A stretch of DNA of 64,000 nucleotides from the NCBI GenBank assembly GCA_000433475.1, contig HF993110.1:1-64000 (forward strand). Direction: 5' to 3'. The translations under genes and the position numbers were made by a program. This stretch comes from Mycoplasma sp. CAG:956 (GTDB lineage: Bacteria > Bacillota_I > Bacilli_A > RF39 > UBA660). The notes under the pieces were generated by a model, which had not been told where the DNA came from, ran no database searches, and saw only the letters and a list, made by a program, of their open reading frames with translations. Within the stretch, counting starts at the first letter, position 1. Every line of letters begins with the position of its first letter. Shown here one piece after another: positions 33,899 through 43,298 of the stretch.

Positions 33899-35017
33899 TT
33901 AGTAAGTTTTAATAGGTAAAATTAATTGAATTAAAGTTTCGTCTTCTGTCGACTTAATAACAATAGGTTTAATATCTCCATTTAGTAAAATCATTATCTT
34001 TTCATCTTTAAATGTCTTTAAAGCTTCTAACATATATTTAGCACTAAATGAAATAGAAATATCATTTTCCACATTACATTCAACATCAATAGTTTCTTCT
34101 ACTTTACCAATTTCACTAGCATAAGAATTAATAATTAACTTTTTACCAGATAACGTCATTTTAACTATATTTTTATCCTTGCTTTGTGTAACTAAAGAAG
34201 CACGATCAATAGCATTATAAAAATCATCTAAATTAGTACTCATCATATATTCAAAGTTAGTTGGAATTAAATTATTAGTATTAGGATAATTACCAGCAAG
34301 CAAATTACTTTGGAAAATTATATTTTTATATTTAAATAATACTTTATTACTAAATACATGTAATTCCATATCTACATCATCATTAATAATCTTATCAAGT
34401 TCTAAAACATTTTTACCTGGTATTACCATATTAACATCATTATCACTAGCACCATTTAAAGTTACAGTCTTCTTAGCAAGACGATATGAATCTGTTGCTA
34501 TACATTCTAAAATATCACCAGTAATTTTAAAGTTCAAACCAGTAAGAAGTGGTCTTAATTCTTGAGTTGAAATAGCAAAAGCAGTTTGACTAACAATACT
34601 CTTAAATAACATACTATTAATATAAATAGGAGTTTTATGTTCTTCTAAATCAATTTGTGGATACTCACTTGAATCTAAACAATTTAAACTACATTCGCTT
34701 GAACCACTAGTTAGTTTAATTTTTAAACCGTCTACTACTTCAAAATCAATAATATCACTAGGCATTTTTCTAATAATATCAACAATAAATTTACTTTGAA
34801 TAATAATATTTCCTAAAGCTTCAACATTTTTAATATCTTTCTTTTCAATAAATGACTTAATTGTAAGTTCACTATCACTAGCTGTTAAATAAAGACCTTC
34901 ATTAGTCATTTCAAACTTAATTCCGTTTAAAACAGGAATAACATTTTTAGTAGATATTGCTCTAGCTACATTCATTAAATTTTCTAAAATTATATTTTTA
35001 TCGATTGTAAATTTCAT
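33899..35017 (-). CDS. dnaN: DNA polymerase III beta sliding clamp
   Basis: DnaN forms the ring that holds polymerase III on DNA. The 372-residue protein shows the three-domain repeat and the family endpoints MKFTIDKNIILENLMNVARAIS and IKSTEDETLIQLILPIKTY. The segment VIPVLNGIKFEM is also typical. It is 27 bp from dnaA on the same strand and is probably co-transcribed with it. Confidence 0.97.
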   Translation of the reverse strand: MKFTIDKNIILENLMNVARAISTKNVIPVLNGIKFEMTNEGLYLTASDSELTIKSFIEKKDIKNVEALGNIIIQSKFIVDIIRKMPSDIIDFEVVDGLKIKLTSGSSECSLNCLDSSEYPQIDLEEHKTPIYINSMLFKSIVSQTAFAISTQELRPLLTGLNFKITGDILECIATDSYRLAKKTVTLNGASDNDVNMVIPGKNVLELDKIINDDVDMELHVFSNKVLFKYKNIIFQSNLLAGNYPNTNNLIPTNFEYMMSTNLDDFYNAIDRASLVTQSKDKNIVKMTLSGKKLIINSYASEIGKVEETIDVECNVENDISISFSAKYMLEALKTFKDEKIMILLNGDIKPIVIKSTEDETLIQLILPIKTY

Positions 35018-35043
35018 ATACTTTCTCTCTTTCTTTATATATA

Positions 35044-36399
35044 TTAAATTTTTGTTTTTATTTCATTTATTATTTCTTGTAATTGTTTATTATCCTTTAA
35101 ATCTTCTTCTATTTTATCACAAGCATGAATAACAGTAGAATGGTCGCGTCCTCCAAACTCTAAACCAATTCTTGGAAACGACTCATTTGTCATAATACGT
35201 GCCATATACATTCCAAGCATTCTTGGATATGCAATATTTTTTGATTTTTTCTTTCCTTTTAAGGCTTCAACTGTTATTCCATAATAATCAGCAACTGCTT
35301 TTTGTACAACTGTTATATTACTTATTGAATATATATTGTTATTTACATAATCACCCAAAGCTTCCATAGCAAACTCTAAAGTAATATTAGACGGTGCATA
35401 AACTGCTGTATAAGCTTGCAATCTATTAATGGCACCTTCAATCTCTCGTACATCTGTATCACATGAATTAGCAATATAATTAATAACATCATCATTCATC
35501 ATTGTGGATAAATTTAAATATCTTATTTTATCTCTAATAATACGACAACGAAGTTCATAATCAGGAGGATATATATCAACAGGAAGTCCCCATGTAAAAC
35601 GACTTCTTAAACGTTCTTCTAAAAGCTTTAAATCCTCTGGTGAACGGTCTGATGTAATTATTATTTGTTTATTTTTATCATGTAACTCATTAAATGTATG
35701 AAAGAAGCCTTGTTGCGTTTTTTCAGCGCCAACTAAAAACTGAATATCATCGATAAGCAAAACATCAACATCACGATACTTATTTTTGAAATATTCAGCT
35801 CTTTCAAAAGAATTATCATTTGTACCACCAGCAATACTAGTATAATCATCTTTAAAGCTATCACTTGTTGTGTATAAAACTTTCAAATTAGAATGTTCAG
35901 TTATATAATTCCCTATCGCATGCATCAAATGTGTCTTACCAACTCCACTTTTACCATACATAAATAAAGGATTATATATTTTTCCTGGTGCTTCAGCAAC
36001 TGCTATAGCAGCCGTCTTTGCAAATTTATTTGTATCTCCCGTCACAAAATTATCAAATGTAAATTCTTTTTTTAAATTCGTTACAAATACTTCTTCATTT
36101 ATTTTTTTAGATCTAACTTTATCATCGCTTTTCTCTTTAGCTGTTTGTAAATCTTCTAAAACATACACAAGTTCAAAAGTATTACCAGTTAGTTCCTGTA
36201 AAGTTTCCTCAATCACTTGATGCCAACTGGTTTCCAAAGTCGTTTTATGCACACCCATAGGTACTTGAATGATAATTTTGTTATCTTTAGTATTAAGTTC
36301 TTGCAATTTTAACGGTTTAAACCATGTATTAAAGGAAATAGGATTCATTTTTTCTTGCATTGCTACAAGAAATTTATCCCATAATTCCTCGGATTTCAA
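35044..36399 (-). CDS. dnaA: Chromosomal replication initiator DnaA
   Basis: DnaA unwinds oriC. Domain III has Walker A GKSGVGKTHLMHA and Walker B VLLIDDIQFL. Domain IV has the DnaA-box signature EFGGRDHSTVIHACDKI near the C-terminus. I take TTG 36399 as the start, because GGGGTGAT lies 4 bp upstream and the protein then begins MKSEELWDKFLVAM, as in other DnaA proteins; this gives 451 residues. A longer frame to 36423 exists. The gene is transcribed away from oriC. Confidence 0.97.
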   Translation of the reverse strand: MKSEELWDKFLVAMQEKMNPISFNTWFKPLKLQELNTKDNKIIIQVPMGVHKTTLETSWHQVIEETLQELTGNTFELVYVLEDLQTAKEKSDDKVRSKKINEEVFVTNLKKEFTFDNFVTGDTNKFAKTAAIAVAEAPGKIYNPLFMYGKSGVGKTHLMHAIGNYITEHSNLKVLYTTSDSFKDDYTSIAGGTNDNSFERAEYFKNKYRDVDVLLIDDIQFLVGAEKTQQGFFHTFNELHDKNKQIIITSDRSPEDLKLLEERLRSRFTWGLPVDIYPPDYELRCRIIRDKIRYLNLSTMMNDDVINYIANSCDTDVREIEGAINRLQAYTAVYAPSNITLEFAMEALGDYVNNNIYSISNITVVQKAVADYYGITVEALKGKKKSKNIAYPRMLGMYMARIMTNESFPRIGLEFGGRDHSTVIHACDKIEEDLKDNKQLQEIINEIKTKI

Positions 36400-36423
36400 A
36401 ATTATCACCCCACTCATAACCAA

Positions 36424-37106
36424 TAATCAACACTTATTTTATAACATCCTAAAACTTTAGTAAAGATTTTTTTCACTATTTTGACAATTAAAGTTATCCA
36501 CAGATTTATCCACAAGTTATCAACAACTTATCAACATGTTATCCACAGTTTTTTCCCCATACTTCTGGGAAATTTTTGAGTTATCCACAGTTTTGTAATT
36601 TTTTTGTTATAAACATGTGGATAACTTAGATAATAATACCTGTTGATAATGTGGATAACTAACTTTTTCCCAGTATTTATAGGGATTTACAGCTGTGGAT
36701 AACTGTCAAAAAATGCACAATTTTTAGTCAAAATTGTGGATAACTTCTAACTTGACACTAAAACTTTACACTTTTTTTAAGTAATTTTTCTCTTAAATTT
36801 CTGTTTTTTTCAAGTTATAAACAGCTAAAATTTAAGTTATCAACACCTTAACTGTGGATAAATCAAAAGTTATCAACAATAGAAAACAGTCATTTTTTGG
36901 CATATTTTCGGACTTTTTTTAAAAGTTATCCACATATCAACAGTATTATTATGATGAATATATAAATAATAATATAAGATAAGTTATCCACATTTATCAA
37001 CATTTCTTTTTAAAACATAAATTACGAAATATATAAAACTATTTTAAAATAAATAATCCATTTTTATAATGCAAAAACATAGGAAATAAGAATAATCATT
37101 AAAACC
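36424..37106. other. Chromosomal replication origin oriC
   Basis: This 0.68-kb gene-free region has eleven perfect DnaA boxes. TTATCCACA lies at 36494, 36506, 36539, 36581, 36926 and 36984. The reverse TGTGGATAA lies at 36616, 36650, 36694, 36735 and 36853. Several TTATCAACA near-matches (around 36517-36535, 36838 and 36870) add to them. Box polarity switches near 36610, with an inward-facing block in the middle. AT-rich tracts at about 36745-36840 and 36945-37080 are candidate unwinding elements. Its position between dnaA and rpmH is standard for Bacillota. Confidence 0.95.
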
Positions 37107-37136
37107 TTGACAATATCCTAAAAATTTTATTATAAT
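37107..37136 (+). promoter_or_regulatory. rpmH promoter
   Basis: TTGACA (37107-37112), an 18-bp spacer and TATAAT (37131-37136) lie upstream of the GGAGGTG site and the rpmH ATG. Confidence 0.8.
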
Positions 37137-37167
37137 AACCTTGCTAATTAGATGTGGAGGTGTCAAA

Positions 37168-37290
37168 ATGAAAAGAACTTATCAACCAAATCAACGCAAA
37201 AAAGCTAAAAAACACGGTTTCTTTGCTAGAAAAGAAAGCAATATTCTTAAATCAAGAAGAAAAAAAGGACGTAAAGTATTATGCAAGTAA
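37168..37290 (+). CDS. rpmH: 50S ribosomal protein L34
   Basis: This 40-residue, highly basic protein starts MKRTYQPNQRKKAKKHGFFAR and ends RRKKGRKVLCK, the L34 pattern. It is about four residues shorter than the usual 44, missing part of the central loop. GGAGGTG precedes ATG 37168. It is the first gene clockwise of oriC, followed by rnpA, the universal order in Bacillota. Confidence 0.95.
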   Translation: MKRTYQPNQRKKAKKHGFFARKESNILKSRRKKGRKVLCK

Positions 37291-37313
37291 ACCACTATCA
37301 AGTGGTTTTTTCC
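37291..37313 (+). terminator. Terminator/attenuator between rpmH and rnpA
   Basis: ACCACT, a 4-nt loop ATCA and AGTGGT are followed by six T immediately after the rpmH stop. This would reduce read-through into rnpA and keep L34 in excess. Confidence 0.75.
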
Positions 37314-37326
37314 TTAAGGAGTTAGT

Positions 37327-37653
37327 ATGAAAAGAATAGAAATGGTTAAATCTAATGAAGATTTCCAAGAAATTATTCACAACAAGAAATTTGTTACTAA
37401 TAAATTGTTTACAATCTATAACAAAAGTTATCAACAAAGTTATCCACAGTTTGGTATTGCAGTCAAAAAAAGTTTTGGTACCGCTGTTGATAGAAACAAA
37501 ATAAAAAGACAAGTTCGTTTCCTTGTGGATAACTATAAAAAAGAATTCAAAAATTCTGCTAAATATATTATAATGATAAAGAACACTTGTAAAAATGTTC
37601 CGTTCAATGAAATGAATACAAGTTTTGCAAGTTTAATAAAGGAGATTAAATGA
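37327..37653 (+). CDS. rnpA: Ribonuclease P protein component
   Basis: RnpA is the protein subunit of RNase P, which matures tRNA 5' ends. The 108-residue protein has the conserved basic helix AVDRNKIKRQVRFLV (about 56-70) and FGIAVKKSFG before it. Its stop is TGA, overlapping the yidC ATG, which confirms standard use of TGA. The coding sequence contains two perfect DnaA boxes (37440-37448 and 37524-37532), so the origin's box field reaches into the gene. Confidence 0.95.
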   Translation: MKRIEMVKSNEDFQEIIHNKKFVTNKLFTIYNKSYQQSYPQFGIAVKKSFGTAVDRNKIKRQVRFLVDNYKKEFKNSAKYIIMIKNTCKNVPFNEMNTSFASLIKEIK

Positions 37654-38594
37654 ACAAAAAAATTAAAGTAGGAATACTAACTCTTATGGTTTTCTTAACA
37701 GTAGGGTGTACAAAATATGTTAAAGATGATGATAAAAAGCAAGTCATCAATGAAACAACTGGTCAAATATTAACTTCTAATATCTTATGTAAGCCTATTA
37801 CTGATGAGTTATATCAAGTTTATGAAAAATATGATGATAAATTAACAACTAAGTTAGAAGATTTACCTTCATGTGAAGATTTTAAACCTACTGATATTAA
37901 GTATCAAAGTTTATGGGAAAGTATTTTTGTTAAACCACTTGCTTGGTTAATCTTAAAATTAGGTGAAATTGTTAAAAACTATGGTTTATCAGTAATTATT
38001 ATTAGTTTATTAATTCGTATTATTTTAATTCCTCTAACTAAAAATACTATGGCTCAATCAGAAAATATGAAAAAAGCTAGTAAAGAATTAAATAAATTAG
38101 AACAAAAATATGCAAATCGTACTGATAATGAAGCCATGATGCAAAAATCTCAAGAAATGATGTTAATTTACCGTAAATATAACATCAATCCAGCAAGTAG
38201 TTGTTTAACTTCTCTAATTCAGCTTCCATTATTATTTGCATTTTTAGAAGCAATCAACCGAGTTCCAGCTATTTTCGAAGGTACTTTATGGAATATGAAT
38301 TTAGGCATGACACCAAGTAAAGCTCTTGCTAGTGGTAATTATATTTATCTAATTTTGCTTGTTATTATAGCTTTAAGTACATTCTTCTCATTTAAACAAG
38401 CCATGGCTAGCCAACCTCAAGATGGTAATTCTGATATGATGCGTCAAGCTAAGACTATGACTTATATCATGACGTTTATGATTTTAATCACATCACTTTC
38501 ACTACCAACGGCCTTAGCTCTTTACTGGATTGTTAACAATGTCTTTGGCATCGTTCAAAATTTTGTAATAAAAAAAATGAAGGAAACAAAATAA
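37650..38594 (+). CDS. yidC: YidC/OxaA membrane protein insertase (lipoprotein form)
   Basis: YidC inserts membrane proteins alone or with SecYEG. The 314-residue protein starts with a lipoprotein signal peptide ending in the lipobox LTVGC (Cys about 20), the Gram-positive form. The five-segment insertase core follows, with the conserved groove Arg in SLLIRIILIPLT (about 124), the cytosolic KYNINPASSCLTSLIQLPLLFAF and the terminal PTALALYWIVNNVF. In Bacilli paralogues this is SpoIIIJ, which is also needed for sporulation. Confidence 0.95.
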   Translation: MNKKIKVGILTLMVFLTVGCTKYVKDDDKKQVINETTGQILTSNILCKPITDELYQVYEKYDDKLTTKLEDLPSCEDFKPTDIKYQSLWESIFVKPLAWLILKLGEIVKNYGLSVIIISLLIRIILIPLTKNTMAQSENMKKASKELNKLEQKYANRTDNEAMMQKSQEMMLIYRKYNINPASSCLTSLIQLPLLFAFLEAINRVPAIFEGTLWNMNLGMTPSKALASGNYIYLILLVIIALSTFFSFKQAMASQPQDGNSDMMRQAKTMTYIMTFMILITSLSLPTALALYWIVNNVFGIVQNFVIKKMKETK

Positions 38595-38595
38595 T

Positions 38596-39105
38596 ATGGA
38601 AGAAGAAGTAAAAAATACTGTTGATAACTCTGTTAACAACTTAGAGAAAATATCTGCTTTTGTTATTAACTATTTAGATGAGTTATTAACAAGCATGCAC
38701 TTAGAAGTAAAAATGGTCGCTAAATTTCATAATGACCAAATTATTATTAATATGGATTCTAATAATAATGCTATTTTAATTGGTAAAGACGGTCGTACTC
38801 TTAAAGCTTTACAAATGGTAGTTTGTAAACATACTTATCAACAATTAAAAATTTATCCAAATGTCGTTTTAAACGTTAATAACTATCAGGAACAAAGAGA
38901 AGAAAATTTAATTCGTCTTGCTAAAAAAGTAGCAAATGATGTTAAAAAGACAAAGAATGCGGTTGAACTTGATAATATGAATTCTTACGAACGTCGTATT
39001 ATTCACAATGCCCTAAAAGATGAAAAGGAAATATCAACTATCTCAGTTGGCGAAGAACCAAATCGTCATATTGTAATTAAGTTCATCGAAAATCAAGAAG
39101 ACTAG
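38596..39105 (+). CDS. khpB: RNA-binding protein KhpB (Jag/SpoIIIJ-associated)
   Basis: The 169-residue protein has a KH domain with the GxxG loop in ILIGKDGRTLKALQ (about 61-74) and a C-terminal R3H domain (MNSYERRIIHNALKDE). It lacks the separate Jag_N domain of longer homologues, so its N-terminal 20 residues are only a linker. KhpB pairs with KhpA to bind RNAs affecting cell elongation and division. It follows yidC by 1 bp. Confidence 0.93.
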   Translation: MEEEVKNTVDNSVNNLEKISAFVINYLDELLTSMHLEVKMVAKFHNDQIIINMDSNNNAILIGKDGRTLKALQMVVCKHTYQQLKIYPNVVLNVNNYQEQREENLIRLAKKVANDVKKTKNAVELDNMNSYERRIIHNALKDEKEISTISVGEEPNRHIVIKFIENQED

Positions 39106-39118
39106 CTCTTCTTTTTTT
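39096..39118 (+). terminator. khpB terminator
   Basis: AGAAGA (39096-39101) and TCTTCT (39107-39112) pair around a five-base loop that contains the khpB stop and are followed by a T-run. Confidence 0.7.
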
Positions 39119-39230
39119 AGTTAGATAATTTAAGATATTAGAAAAATTATCTCTAATTTAATCTTTATGTTATAATACAATTTATCACAAATATTTAATT
39201 AAAAAAATTTTAAATGTCGCTTGTTAAACG

Positions 39231-39254
39231 ACCACAATTAGAAAAAATTGTGGT
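39231..39254 (+). other. Hairpin in the mnmE leader
   Basis: ACCACAATT (39231-39239) pairs perfectly with AATTGTGGT (39246-39254) around a six-base loop. There is no T-run. It lies about 40 bp before the mnmE start and may be an operator or mRNA-leader hairpin. Confidence 0.4.
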
Positions 39255-39296
39255 ATCATTTAAGCAGTCAAAATAATATAAGAAAGAAGGATGTTT

Positions 39297-40655
39297 ATGG
39301 AAGACACAATTGTTGCCATATCAACAGCTTGTGGGGTTGGGGCAATATCAATTATTAGATTAAGTGGATCAAAGGCATTGGAGGTTGCTAGTAAAATTTT
39401 TAAAGGTAAAGACTTAAAAAAAGTTGCTAGCCATACAATTAATCATGGATATATTATTGATAAAAATAGAAATATTATTGACGAAGTATTAGTATCTGTT
39501 ATGCTTGCTCCTAAAACTTATACAATGGAAGATATCGTTGAAATTAACACCCATGGAGGCATTGCCTCTACTAATAAAGTTTTAGAATTGTGTCTTGTAA
39601 ATGGTGCCCGTCTTGCCCAACCTGGAGAATTTACTAAAAGAGCCTTCTTAAATGGTCGCATTGATTTAACTGAGGCTGAAGCTATTGAAGATGTTATTAA
39701 CTCATCAACTGATAAATCCTTAATATTATCGATGAATCAGTTAACTGGATCATTAAAAAATCTAATTACTGAAACTAGAAAAGATATTATGGGGTTAATT
39801 GCTAATATTGAAGTAAATATTGATTATCCAGAATATGAGGATGCTGAGGATATAACATTAAAAAGATTAAAGGAAAAATTACTTCCTATCAAAAGTAAAT
39901 TAGAAGAACTGTTAAAAAATTCTAATGATGCTAAAATTATAAAAGATGGCATTAACATTTGTATGATTGGACGTCCAAATGTAGGCAAATCAAGTCTTTT
40001 AAATACTTTTTTAGAAGAAGATAAAGCTATTGTTACTGATATTGCTGGTACAACACGTGATATTGTCGAAGGCGAAACTATTATTAATGGTATTAAAATT
40101 AACTTTTTAGACACAGCTGGTATCCGTGAAACTGCCAATGTCGTTGAAAAAATCGGGGTCGATAAGAGTAAAAAAATAATTAATACTGCCGATTTAATTA
40201 TTCTTGTTTTAAATAATAATGAAAAATTAACTCCTGATGATTTAGAGCTTTTAGATTTAGTAAAAGATAAAAACTATATTATCTTTGTCAATAAAAATGA
40301 CTTACCTGCTAATATTGATTTACCGATAGGAAAATATACTAATGTTGTTTATGGTAATACCTTAACAACTGCAGGGATTAAAGAGTTAAAAGAAATGATA
40401 ACTACCATATTTAATTTAGAAAAAATTAATACAAATGACCCAACTTATATAACCAATGCTCGTCATAAAGCTCTTATTGAAGTAGCTCTAAATTACTTAA
40501 ACTCTGCTTTGGAAAATATTGATAATGGTTATTCAGTTGATATGTTAGAAATAGATATTCGAGCTTGTTGGGACACTTTAGGTGAAATTATTGGAGCAAC
40601 TTATAAAGATGAATTATTAGACGAATTATTTAGTAATTTCTGTCTAGGAAAGTAG
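39297..40655 (+). CDS. mnmE: tRNA modification GTPase MnmE
   Basis: MnmE works with MnmG on the wobble uridine (cmnm5U) of several tRNAs. The 452-residue protein has the folate-binding N-domain (MEDTIVAISTACGVGAISIIRLSG), an inserted G domain with GRPNVGKSSLLN (P-loop, about 224), DIAGTTRD, DTAGI and NKND, and the C-terminal FCLGK with the conserved Cys. AGAAGG is correctly spaced for ATG 39297, while ATG 39291 lies too close to it. Confidence 0.97.
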   Translation: MEDTIVAISTACGVGAISIIRLSGSKALEVASKIFKGKDLKKVASHTINHGYIIDKNRNIIDEVLVSVMLAPKTYTMEDIVEINTHGGIASTNKVLELCLVNGARLAQPGEFTKRAFLNGRIDLTEAEAIEDVINSSTDKSLILSMNQLTGSLKNLITETRKDIMGLIANIEVNIDYPEYEDAEDITLKRLKEKLLPIKSKLEELLKNSNDAKIIKDGINICMIGRPNVGKSSLLNTFLEEDKAIVTDIAGTTRDIVEGETIINGIKINFLDTAGIRETANVVEKIGVDKSKKIINTADLIILVLNNNEKLTPDDLELLDLVKDKNYIIFVNKNDLPANIDLPIGKYTNVVYGNTLTTAGIKELKEMITTIFNLEKINTNDPTYITNARHKALIEVALNYLNSALENIDNGYSVDMLEIDIRACWDTLGEIIGATYKDELLDELFSNFCLGK

Positions 40656-42536
40656 ATGAATTTTATGGAAAAAGAGTATGAAATAATTGTTGTTGGCGGC
40701 GGTCATGCAGGTTGTGAAGCTTCACATATTGCTGCTTTTAAAGGACACAAAACCGCTTTAATAACGATGAATATTAAAAATATAGCTGATATGCCTTGTA
40801 ATCCCTCAATTGGTGGTACTGCTAAAGGAATTATTGTTCGTGAGGTAGATGCTTTAGGTGGCTTAATGGGACGCGTTGCTGATAGAACTCATTTTCAAAT
40901 CAAAATGTTAAATAGCGGCAAGGGTCCTGCTGTCCGCAGTTTACGTGCTCAGGCTGATAAAGTTACTTATCCACAAGAGATGTTAAGAGAACTAAAAAAT
41001 ACTCCTAACCTTGATATTATCGAAGGAATGGTTGAAGATTTAGTTGTTGAAGATAATAAAATTAAAGGGGTTATCTTAGAAAATGGCGAAGTTATTAAAT
41101 GCCAAGCCCTAATTTTAACAACTGGTACTTACCTAAGAGGTAGCATTTTATGCGGTGCTGAAAAACACAACGGTGGACCTCATGGTGAAAGACGAAGCGA
41201 ATATCTAAGCACAAATATGAAAAAATATGGTTTTCAAATTCAAAGGTTAAAAACAGGCACCCCCCAAAGAATAAAAGCTTCATCAATTGATTTTTCTAAA
41301 ATGCATCCAGAATGCGGAGATGATAGATATTGGACATTCTCAAATGATTATCCAGCAACTTATGACGTTAATGATCAACAAAAGTGCTACCTTTTATACA
41401 CAACATTAGAAACTAAAAAAATTATTGAAGATAATTTAGATAAATCAAGCATGTATGGTGGCTATGTTGAAGGTGTTGGTCCACGATATTGCCCTTCTAT
41501 CGAAGATAAAGTAGTTCGTTTTCATGATAAAGATCGTCATCAATTATTTTTAGAACCAGAATCTTTATACTATGATGATTGGTATTTACAAGGTTTTTCT
41601 ACATCAATGCCTCATGATATACAAGAAAAAATGGTTCATTCTCTACCTGGTCTTGAAAATGCTATCATTTCAAAGTATGCTTATGCTATTGAATATGATG
41701 CTATTAATCCATTACAAATAAAACCATCTCTAGAATCAAAAGTCGTAAATGGAATTTTTACAGCCGGTCAGATAAATGGCACTAGTGGGTATGAAGAAGC
41801 AGCAGGTCAAGGAATAATTGCAGGTATTAATGCAGCTCTAAAATTAGAACACCGTGAACCGTTAATTTTAAAAAGGAATGAAGCTTATATTGGTGTATTA
41901 ATTGATGACTTAGTAACCAAAGGAACAAATGAACCATATAGAATGCTTACTTCTCGTGCTGAATTTAGACTTATTTTGCGTCATGACAATGCTGATTTAC
42001 GTCTTCGTCCACTAGCTCATCAAGTGAATTCTATTACTGAAGAGCAATATTACAATTTAATTACTAAGCAAAAAGATATTGCTGCTTTAACCGAATTTTT
42101 AAAAAATACTAAATTAAAGTTAAATGATGAAGTAAAAACTATTTTTACGGAAAATAATATTCCAGTACCTAATTATTCAATGAGTTTTTATGATTTATTA
42201 AAACGTCCAGAAATAAATTTAGAATTTTTATCTAAATTAACCGATATAAACTATAGCGATGCTGCCAAGGAACAAGTAGAAATTAGCACTAAATATGAAG
42301 GATATATTGCTAAAACTTACAAAGAAGTTGAAAAAATGTTAAAACTTGAAAGTAAAGAAATACCAGCCGATTTAGATTATGATAAGGTTGTTAATCTTGC
42401 TAGCGAAGCTCGTCAAAAATTAAAAAAAGTTGCTCCTAAAACTATTGCTCAAGCAATGCGTATTAGCGGTGTTAATCCAGCAGACATTTCTATATTATCA
42501 ATTTATCTACGAAAGGAATACAATCGCAATGACTAA
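40656..42536 (+). CDS. mnmG: tRNA uridine 5-carboxymethylaminomethyl modification enzyme MnmG
   Basis: MnmG is the FAD-dependent partner of MnmE. The 626-residue protein begins with the FAD dinucleotide motif IIVVGGGHAGCEA and has NPSIGGTAKGIIVREVDALGG and the Cys-containing PRYCPSIEDKVVRF. FTAGQINGTSGYEEAAGQGI is diagnostic. The start directly follows the mnmE stop and the end overlaps rsmG by 8 bp. Confidence 0.98.
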   Translation: MNFMEKEYEIIVVGGGHAGCEASHIAAFKGHKTALITMNIKNIADMPCNPSIGGTAKGIIVREVDALGGLMGRVADRTHFQIKMLNSGKGPAVRSLRAQADKVTYPQEMLRELKNTPNLDIIEGMVEDLVVEDNKIKGVILENGEVIKCQALILTTGTYLRGSILCGAEKHNGGPHGERRSEYLSTNMKKYGFQIQRLKTGTPQRIKASSIDFSKMHPECGDDRYWTFSNDYPATYDVNDQQKCYLLYTTLETKKIIEDNLDKSSMYGGYVEGVGPRYCPSIEDKVVRFHDKDRHQLFLEPESLYYDDWYLQGFSTSMPHDIQEKMVHSLPGLENAIISKYAYAIEYDAINPLQIKPSLESKVVNGIFTAGQINGTSGYEEAAGQGIIAGINAALKLEHREPLILKRNEAYIGVLIDDLVTKGTNEPYRMLTSRAEFRLILRHDNADLRLRPLAHQVNSITEEQYYNLITKQKDIAALTEFLKNTKLKLNDEVKTIFTENNIPVPNYSMSFYDLLKRPEINLEFLSKLTDINYSDAAKEQVEISTKYEGYIAKTYKEVEKMLKLESKEIPADLDYDKVVNLASEARQKLKKVAPKTIAQAMRISGVNPADISILSIYLRKEYNRND

Positions 42537-43251
42537 AAATGAATTTTTAGCGGAATTAGCCAAATTAGGAATTAATTTAACAGAAAAACAAATTAATGAT
42601 TTAGAAATTTATGCTAAATTTTTATTAGAATATAATAGCCATACCAATCTTACAGCAATTACCGAACTTAATGATGTTTATCTAAAACATTTTTATGATT
42701 CTTTAACTATTGTAAAAAATATCGATTTAACTAAAATTGCAAATTTATTAGACATAGGTACAGGTGCTGGCTTTCCGGGAATGGTTTTAAAAATTGTTTT
42801 TCCTAGTTTAAAAGTAACTTTATTAGACTCAAATAATAAAAAAATTGCATTTCTAAAAGAATTAGCAAAAAAATTAAATTTAAATGTTGAAATTGTTTAT
42901 GATAGAGCTGAAATTTTTGTGCAAAATCGCCGAGAATTTTATGATATTGTAACCTCAAGGGCCGTTGCTGATCTTAGTATTTTAAGTGAGCTTGCTATTC
43001 CGTATCTAAAAGTTGGTGGTAATTTTATCGCTATGAAAGCAAATTATCAAGATGAACTACATAATGCCGAAAATATTATTAAAAAATTGCATTCTAAAGT
43101 CACTAAAATTACTGAATTTACCTTACCAGCAACTGATATGAATCGTGGAATTATAACTATAAATAAAGAAAAAATAACGAATAAAAAATATCCTCGTAGC
43201 TATAATACAATCAAAAAGGACGCTCAAATTAAGTTGCAAAAACAACAATAA
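42529..43251 (+). CDS. rsmG: 16S rRNA (guanine-527 N7)-methyltransferase RsmG
   Basis: RsmG methylates G527 of 16S rRNA in the 530 loop using SAM. The protein starts MTKNEFLAELAKLGINLTEKQ and has NLLDIGTGAGFPGMVLKI as SAM site, with VTSRAVADLSILSELAIPYLKVGG further on. The best start is ATG 42529, which overlaps the end of mnmG and gives 240 residues. The mnmE-mnmG-rsmG-noc order equals that of Bacillus. Confidence 0.96.
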   Translation: MTKNEFLAELAKLGINLTEKQINDLEIYAKFLLEYNSHTNLTAITELNDVYLKHFYDSLTIVKNIDLTKIANLLDIGTGAGFPGMVLKIVFPSLKVTLLDSNNKKIAFLKELAKKLNLNVEIVYDRAEIFVQNRREFYDIVTSRAVADLSILSELAIPYLKVGGNFIAMKANYQDELHNAENIIKKLHSKVTKITEFTLPATDMNRGIITINKEKITNKKYPRSYNTIKKDAQIKLQKQQ

Positions 43252-43298
43252 TAATGTATGATAAATATAGACTATAATAGTAAAGGGGCCACAAAATT

